Origin: an uncultured Clostridia bacterium
GTDB taxonomy: Bacteria; Bacillota; Clostridia; Peptostreptococcales; Anaerovoracaceae
Length of the DNA stretch: 10,216 bases
Assembly: GCA_937889655.1 (NCBI GenBank)
Contig: CALBZG010000174.1
Coordinates: 1 to 10,216, forward strand
Direction of reading: 5' to 3'
The position numbers and the translations under genes were made by a program. Within the stretch, counting starts at the first letter, position 1. The number at the start of each line of letters is the position of its first letter. The notes below the pieces were generated by a model. The model worked only from the letters and a program-made list of their open reading frames with translations, searched no databases and was not told the DNA's origin. Shown in pieces: positions 6,601 through 10,216 of the stretch.

Positions 6601-7323
6601 GATCACCGGTACCACTTCAAGCACCATCCATTCGGGCTTGTTGCTGGATAGTCTCAACGCTTCAACCACTTCAAGGCGGCGAACGATACGGACTTTTTTC
6701 TGGCCAGTGGCTTCTTTAAGCTTGCTTCTCAGGTCTTCGCTCAATTCTTCGAGATTGATATTTGCAAGAAGCTCGTGCACCGCTTCTGCGCCCATGGCGG
6801 CCTTGAACGTGAGCCCCGGCTCATTCTTGGCGTCTCTGAACTGCTGTTCGGATAAAACATCCTTGTAATCGAACCCTGAGTTCCCTGGATCAAGAACAAC
6901 ATAGGAAGCAAAATATAATATCTTTTCCAAGTTTCTTGGCGACATATCAAGCACTAGGCCCATTCTTGAAGGAATGCCCTTGAAATACCAGATGTGCGAG
7001 ACCGGAGCCGCCAATTTGATATGGCCCATTCTTTCACGTCTGACTTTAGCTTTTGTAACCTCTACTCCGCAACGGTCGCATACGATGCCTTTGTAGCGGA
7101 TCCTCTTATATTTGCCGCAATGGCATTCCCAGTCCTTGGTTGGCCCAAAAATTCTTTCGCAGAACAGTCCGTCTTTTTCAGGCTTGAGCGTTCTGTAGTT
7201 GATAGTTTCAGGTTTTGTAACCTCACCGTGTGACCAGCTGAGAATCTTATCTGTGGATGCCAATCCTATCTGCAACGATTCAAAATTGTTCAATTCATAC
7301 ATATCATTTGTGTTATCGTTCAA
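3667..7323 (-). CDS. rpoC: DNA-directed RNA polymerase subunit beta' (RpoC)
   Basis: A complete 1218-residue protein, close to the 1199 of B. subtilis. It is the largest core polymerase subunit and holds the catalytic magnesium. Zinc site 1 is Cys67, Cys69, Cys82 and Cys85 (CHCG..CDRCG). The clamp and lid region follows, then the active-site loop NADFDGD at 454-460 with Asp456, Asp458 and Asp460. Zinc site 2 is Cys804, Cys878, Cys885 and Cys888. The trigger-loop segment MRTFHTGG spans 922-929, and the tail is strongly acidic. The assigned start is TTG at 7323-7321, because a GGGGGAG element lies 7 bases upstream. An in-frame ATG at 7302-7300 (MYELNNF) aligns better with the B. subtilis start but has no ribosome binding site, so the protein probably has 7 extra residues. 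It begins 18 bases after rpoB, which suggests tight coupling. The stop is TAA. Confidence 0.97.
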   Translation of the reverse strand: MNDNTNDMYELNNFESLQIGLASTDKILSWSHGEVTKPETINYRTLKPEKDGLFCERIFGPTKDWECHCGKYKRIRYKGIVCDRCGVEVTKAKVRRERMGHIKLAAPVSHIWYFKGIPSRMGLVLDMSPRNLEKILYFASYVVLDPGNSGFDYKDVLSEQQFRDAKNEPGLTFKAAMGAEAVHELLANINLEELSEDLRSKLKEATGQKKVRIVRRLEVVEALRLSSNKPEWMVLEVVPVIPPDLRPMVQLDGGRFATSDLNDLYRRVINRNNRLKKLLELGAPDIIVRNEKRMLQESVDALIDNGRRGRPVTGPGSRPLKSLSDMLKGKQGRFRQNLLGKRVDYSGRSVIVVGPELKFYQCGLPKKMALELFKPFIMKRLVEDGVAHNIKSAKRMVEKVRPEVWDVLDDIIQEHPVLLNRAPTLHRLGIQAFEPVLVEGKAIKLHPLVCTAYNADFDGDQMAVHVPLSVEAQAEARFLMLSVNNILAPKDGSPITVPTQDMILGSYYLTHPGVEERNTPAEKGDGKVFTNIEEMIMAYQSHVIGLHARVKVRRYSGPNDTRGKLVESTVGRFIFNQQIPQDLGYVDRTVDAYSLEIDTLVDKKKLGQIIGKCFKTHGNTGTAIMLDAIKDMGFHYSTKAAITISVSDMEIPEEKYTIIEKAEKQVEKYETAYRRGLMSNSERYEKVISIWNRATDDVADALMESLGSLNNLYIMAHSGARGSKNQIRQIGGMRGLMANAVGKTIEIPIKANFREGLSVLEYFISTNGARKGLADTALRTADSGYLTRRLVDVSHNVIVREMDCGTDEGIEVRAFTDGKEIIEPLRLRIIGRTSLLDITDPETGELIVEQNEEISEDAAAKIEACGIDAVAIRSVMTCHSTFGICAKCYGRNLATGEPVNIGEAVGITAAQSIGEPGTQLTMRTFHTGGVAGSDITQGLPRVEELFEARKPKGLAEICESDGTVVSVKARNDNKTEVVVHGIEERTYIVPYGARLNVKEGDYILAGENITRGPLNPHDILRLNGVEGVYQYLLKEVQRVYKQQGVDINDKHVEVIVSQMLSKHKIEDGGDTNLLPGALYSKLEVEAANEAAIAAGGEPCVAKRILLGITKASLATNSFLSAASFQETTRVLTDAAIKGKTDRLLGLKENVIIGKLIPAGTGMKRYKNISLDYGVNTELMESYQKMAYADEDEDYAEFADMDVVMEMDENSMMVVEEEQ

Positions 7324-7330
7324 GGAGCGT

Positions 7331-7339
7331 CTCCCCCTT
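7331..7339 (-). promoter_or_regulatory. Ribosome binding site of rpoC (decides the TTG start)
   Basis: The minus strand reads AAGGGGGAG here, seven bases before the TTG at 7323-7321 and two bases after the rpoB stop codon. The alternative ATG at 7302 is 28 bases away, too far for this site, and has no purine-rich stretch of its own. The site's position against the rpoB stop suggests translational coupling of the beta and beta' subunits. Confidence 0.7.
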
Positions 7340-7341
7340 CC

Positions 7342-10167
7342 TTATTCTTCATCACCTAAATCATCTTCGGAATCCAACGCGATGCTATCGATCCCGTCAG
7401 ACTCGTCCGATATTTTTTCTTCCTTGTATTCTTCAAAAAAGTCATCCTCTGAAACAAGTTCAGGCTCGAAATCCAGAGTGCCGTCATATTTTGTGATGCC
7501 TTCCAGCTCAACAGTCTCTTTGATTTCGATTTCCCTGTCATCTTCTGCAAGAACCCTTACATCCAAAGCAAGGGACTGCATTTCTTTGATAAGCACTTTG
7601 AAGGATTCCGGAATGCCCGGTTCAGGAATATTTTCGCCTTTGACGATGGATTCGTAAGTTTTTACACGTCCCACGATATCATCGGATTTGACTGTCAATA
7701 TTTCCTGAAGAGTGTATGCCGCGCCATAGGCTTCGAGAGCCCATACTTCCATTTCCCCGAAACGCTGGCCTCCGAACTGGGCCTTACCGCCCAAAGGCTG
7801 CTGAGTTACCAGGGAATACGGACCTGTGCTACGTGCATGTATTTTGTCATCAACAAGGTGATGGAGCTTCAGCATGTACATATATCCGACAGTAACCGGA
7901 TTATCAAAGAACTCGCCGGATCTGCCGTCTCTCAGATTCATTTTGCCGGTTTCCGGGAATCCGGATTCCACCAGCAGATCGATAATATCCATTTCACTCG
8001 CCCCGTCAAATACCGGAGTGGAAATAAACCAATCTCTGTATTTGGAAACAAGGCCCAGATGGACCTCCATGACCTGCCCGACGTTCATACGGGAAGGTAC
8101 GCCCAACGGATTTAGCATGACCTGCAAAGGTGTGCCATCTTCCATGAAAGGCATATCCTCTTCAGGCAGGATCCTTGAAATAACGCCCTTGTTTCCATGT
8201 CGGCCCGCCATCTTATCGCCCACAGATATTTTTCTCTTCGTGGCGACATAGCAGCGCACCAGTTTGTTGACTCCAGGAGGGAGCTCGTCTCCTTTTTCAC
8301 GGGAGAATATCTTCACGTCTACAACGATCCCCGTTTCGCCATGAGGCACTCTCAGAGAAGTGTCTCTGACTTCCCGCGCCTTCTCTCCGAAAATGGCTCT
8401 AAGAAGCCTTTCTTCAGCTGTGAGCTCCGTCTCGCCTTTCGGAGTGACCTTGCCCACCAATATGTCGGACGAGGATACTTCGGCACCTATTCTGACGATG
8501 CCCTCTTCGTCCAGATCCTTGAGGGCTTCTTCGGAAACATTCGGTATATCCCTGGTGATTTCTTCAGGCCCCAGCTTGGTATCCCTGGCTTCAGACTCAT
8601 ACTCTTCAATGTGAAGAGATGTGAGCACGTCTTCCATGATCAGCCTCTCGTTGAGGATGATCGCATCCTCGTAGTTGTAGCCTTCCCAGGTCATGAAACC
8701 TACCAGAAGGTTTTTGCCCAATGCCACTTCGCCCAGATCCGTTGAAGGGCCATCGGCAATCACTTCGCCGGCCGATACTTTTTCGCCGTTGAATACGATT
8801 GGTCTCTGATTGATGCATGTGCCCTGATTGCTTCTCTTGAATTTAAGAAGCTTATAGGTGTCATCGCCTTGTCCGTCGTCTCTTTTTATAACGATTGATT
8901 TTGCATCTACGAATTTAACTGTACCGCTGTTCTTTGCCAGCACGACGACCCCTGAATCGCAGGCCGCCCTGTACTCCATGCCTGTTCCGACGATCGGTGC
9001 TTCCGCAACAAGAAGCGGAACAGCCTGCCTCTGCATGTTCGAGCCCATCAGCGCACGGTTTGCATCATCATTCTCAAGGAACGGGATCATGGCTGTGGCA
9101 ACAGACACTACCTGCTTCGGCGAAACGTCCATGTAGTCGATGTTTTCTCTGGCAACCAGGTCGATTTCTCCGCCGGCGCCTCGGGAAGCGACTTTATGAT
9201 TGATGAAATACCCTTCAGAATCCAAAGGCTCATTGGCCTGGGCTATGATCAGCATTTCTTCCTCGTCTGCAGTAAGATAATCGATTTTGTCCGTTACTTT
9301 GCCGGAGCCTTTTTCAACGAGTCTGTAAGGTGTCTCGATGAAACCATATTCGTTGACTTTTCCATAGGTTGTCAGGGAACCGATCAGGCCTATATTCGGG
9401 CCTTCAGGCGTCTCGATAGGACACATGCGTCCATAGTGGGAATGATGCACGTCCCGCACCTCAAATCCCGCTCTTTCTCTCGAAAGTCCTCCGGGTCCCA
9501 AAGCAGACAGCCTTCTCTTGTGAGTAAGCTCGGCCAAAGGGTTGGTCTGGTCCATGAACTGGGAAAGCTGAGAAGATCCGAAGAACTCCTTGATCGCCGC
9601 AGTTACCGGACGTATATTCATCAGGGCTTGAGGCGTTGTGACCTCGATGTCCTGAATGGTCATTCTTTCTTTTACGACTCTTTCCATCCTTGCCAGGCCG
9701 ATCCTGAACTGATTTTGGAGAAGTTCTCCCACCGTTCTGAGTCTCCTGTTGCCAAGATGGTCGATATCATCCACATTGCCTATTCCGTAGTTGAGATTGA
9801 GAACATACGAAAGGGATGCGATGACGTCATCGATGATGATATGCTTTGGTGACAGTTCAGCTTTTCTTGCCAGCAAAACCTCCGGCAGATCCTTTTTCTT
9901 TGTGTTTTCAAGGATCTCTTTGAGGACCGGGTAATATACCTTTAACGGAACCTTGTATTCCTCCAGGTCAAGCTTGACATATTTTCTGATATCGACAAAA
10001 TTGTTCCCTATGATCTTCGTAGTGAACTCTTCGTCATTTCTGCTGAAAACCAATACCGACTTAACGCCGGAATTTTCTATTTCAAAGCCAAGCTCCCGGG
10101 AAATGTGCTGCCCGGTTTCAGCGATGACCTCTCCTGTATTCGGATCGATAACATCCTCAGCTACTCT
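7342..10167 (-). CDS. rpoB: DNA-directed RNA polymerase subunit beta (RpoB), N-terminus missing
   Basis: The frame covers 941 residues plus a TAA stop and runs into the adapter at 10168, so no start codon is present. By comparison with the rifampicin-region numbering of B. subtilis and E. coli, about 270-310 N-terminal residues are absent. The first visible residues, VAEDVIDPNTGEVIAETG, fit the middle of the beta lobe. The rifampicin pocket GSSQLSQFMDQ...ALGPGG lies at 9579-9487 (visible residues 197-227). The catalytic-channel motif GDKMAGRHGNKG is at visible residues 650-661, with the two lysines that contact the nucleotide. GYNYEDAIILNERL and the C-terminal anchor SFKVLIKEMQSLALDVRVL are also present, followed by an acidic tail. 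A frame restricted to recognised start codons would begin at a TTG at 10053, but that codon is an internal Leu and not a start. The missing end is an assembly limit. Confidence 0.96.
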   Translation of the reverse strand, partial: RVAEDVIDPNTGEVIAETGQHISRELGFEIENSGVKSVLVFSRNDEEFTTKIIGNNFVDIRKYVKLDLEEYKVPLKVYYPVLKEILENTKKKDLPEVLLARKAELSPKHIIIDDVIASLSYVLNLNYGIGNVDDIDHLGNRRLRTVGELLQNQFRIGLARMERVVKERMTIQDIEVTTPQALMNIRPVTAAIKEFFGSSQLSQFMDQTNPLAELTHKRRLSALGPGGLSRERAGFEVRDVHHSHYGRMCPIETPEGPNIGLIGSLTTYGKVNEYGFIETPYRLVEKGSGKVTDKIDYLTADEEEMLIIAQANEPLDSEGYFINHKVASRGAGGEIDLVARENIDYMDVSPKQVVSVATAMIPFLENDDANRALMGSNMQRQAVPLLVAEAPIVGTGMEYRAACDSGVVVLAKNSGTVKFVDAKSIVIKRDDGQGDDTYKLLKFKRSNQGTCINQRPIVFNGEKVSAGEVIADGPSTDLGEVALGKNLLVGFMTWEGYNYEDAIILNERLIMEDVLTSLHIEEYESEARDTKLGPEEITRDIPNVSEEALKDLDEEGIVRIGAEVSSSDILVGKVTPKGETELTAEERLLRAIFGEKAREVRDTSLRVPHGETGIVVDVKIFSREKGDELPPGVNKLVRCYVATKRKISVGDKMAGRHGNKGVISRILPEEDMPFMEDGTPLQVMLNPLGVPSRMNVGQVMEVHLGLVSKYRDWFISTPVFDGASEMDIIDLLVESGFPETGKMNLRDGRSGEFFDNPVTVGYMYMLKLHHLVDDKIHARSTGPYSLVTQQPLGGKAQFGGQRFGEMEVWALEAYGAAYTLQEILTVKSDDIVGRVKTYESIVKGENIPEPGIPESFKVLIKEMQSLALDVRVLAEDDREIEIKETVELEGITKYDGTLDFEPELVSEDDFFEEYKEEKISDESDGIDSIALDSEDDLGDEE

Positions 10168-10216
10168 AGATCGGAAGAGCGTCGTGTAGGGAAAGAGTGT
10201 AGATCTCGGTGGTCGC
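10168..10216 (+). other. Illumina TruSeq adapter sequence (library artefact, not genomic)
   Basis: The last 49 bases begin AGATCGGAAGAGCGTCGTGT and continue to the window end in agreement with the read-through form of the TruSeq universal (P5-side) adapter, as I remember it. The rpoB reading frame is well conserved up to 10167 and loses all resemblance to RpoB from 10168, so the junction is sharp. The adapter's leading A sits exactly where A-tailed ligation would place it. This stretch should be trimmed and not translated. Confidence 0.97.

Noticed and set aside
105..10189. Many plus-strand open frames of 60-220 codons across fusA, rpoC and rpoB.
   Set aside because: They lie opposite strongly conserved genes, have no recognisable family content and no consistent ribosome binding sites. 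They are shadows of the minus-strand codon pattern.

Overview
This window is a housekeeping locus of a low-to-mid G+C Bacillota, most likely a Clostridia member. It holds the transcription-translation block rpoB-rpoC-rpsL-rpsG-fusA-tuf, all encoded on the minus strand, so the genes read from high to low coordinates. The assignment rests on protein wording: RpoB carries the same rifampicin-region text as Bacillus subtilis (DQTNPLAELTHKRRLSALG), EF-G has the clostridial-type CAKGGVEPQSETVWRQ stretch, and every gene with a visible start has a strong AGGAGG-type ribosome binding site. No species can be named from the sequence alone.

Layout in transcription order. Bases 10216-10168 are not genomic; they match the Illumina TruSeq adapter and cap the contig. 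Next comes rpoB without its first roughly 270-310 codons (10167-7342). An 18-base gap leads to complete rpoC (7323-3667), which probably starts at TTG. A 245-base gap (3666-3422) carries a good sigma-A-type promoter and two GC-rich hairpins, then rpsL (3421-3005). A 303-base gap (3004-2702) has no convincing gene but is full of potential RNA hairpins. Then follow rpsG (2701-2231, GTG start), fusA (2168-105) and the first 12 codons of tuf (37-1), where the contig ends.

How the genes work together. rpoB and rpoC encode the two catalytic subunits of RNA polymerase and are tightly coupled. rpsL and rpsG encode 30S proteins S12 (decoding centre) and S7 (head, E/P-site region). fusA and tuf encode the elongation factors that translocate the ribosome and deliver aminoacyl-tRNA. 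The promoter after rpoC suggests that the str genes (rpsL-rpsG-fusA-tuf) can be transcribed separately from rpoBC, although no intrinsic terminator separates the two groups.

I found no mobile element, CRISPR array, tRNA, rRNA, defence system or accessory cassette. The least explained parts are the two structured non-coding gaps around rpsL. The clearest single oddity is the adapter artefact at the right end.
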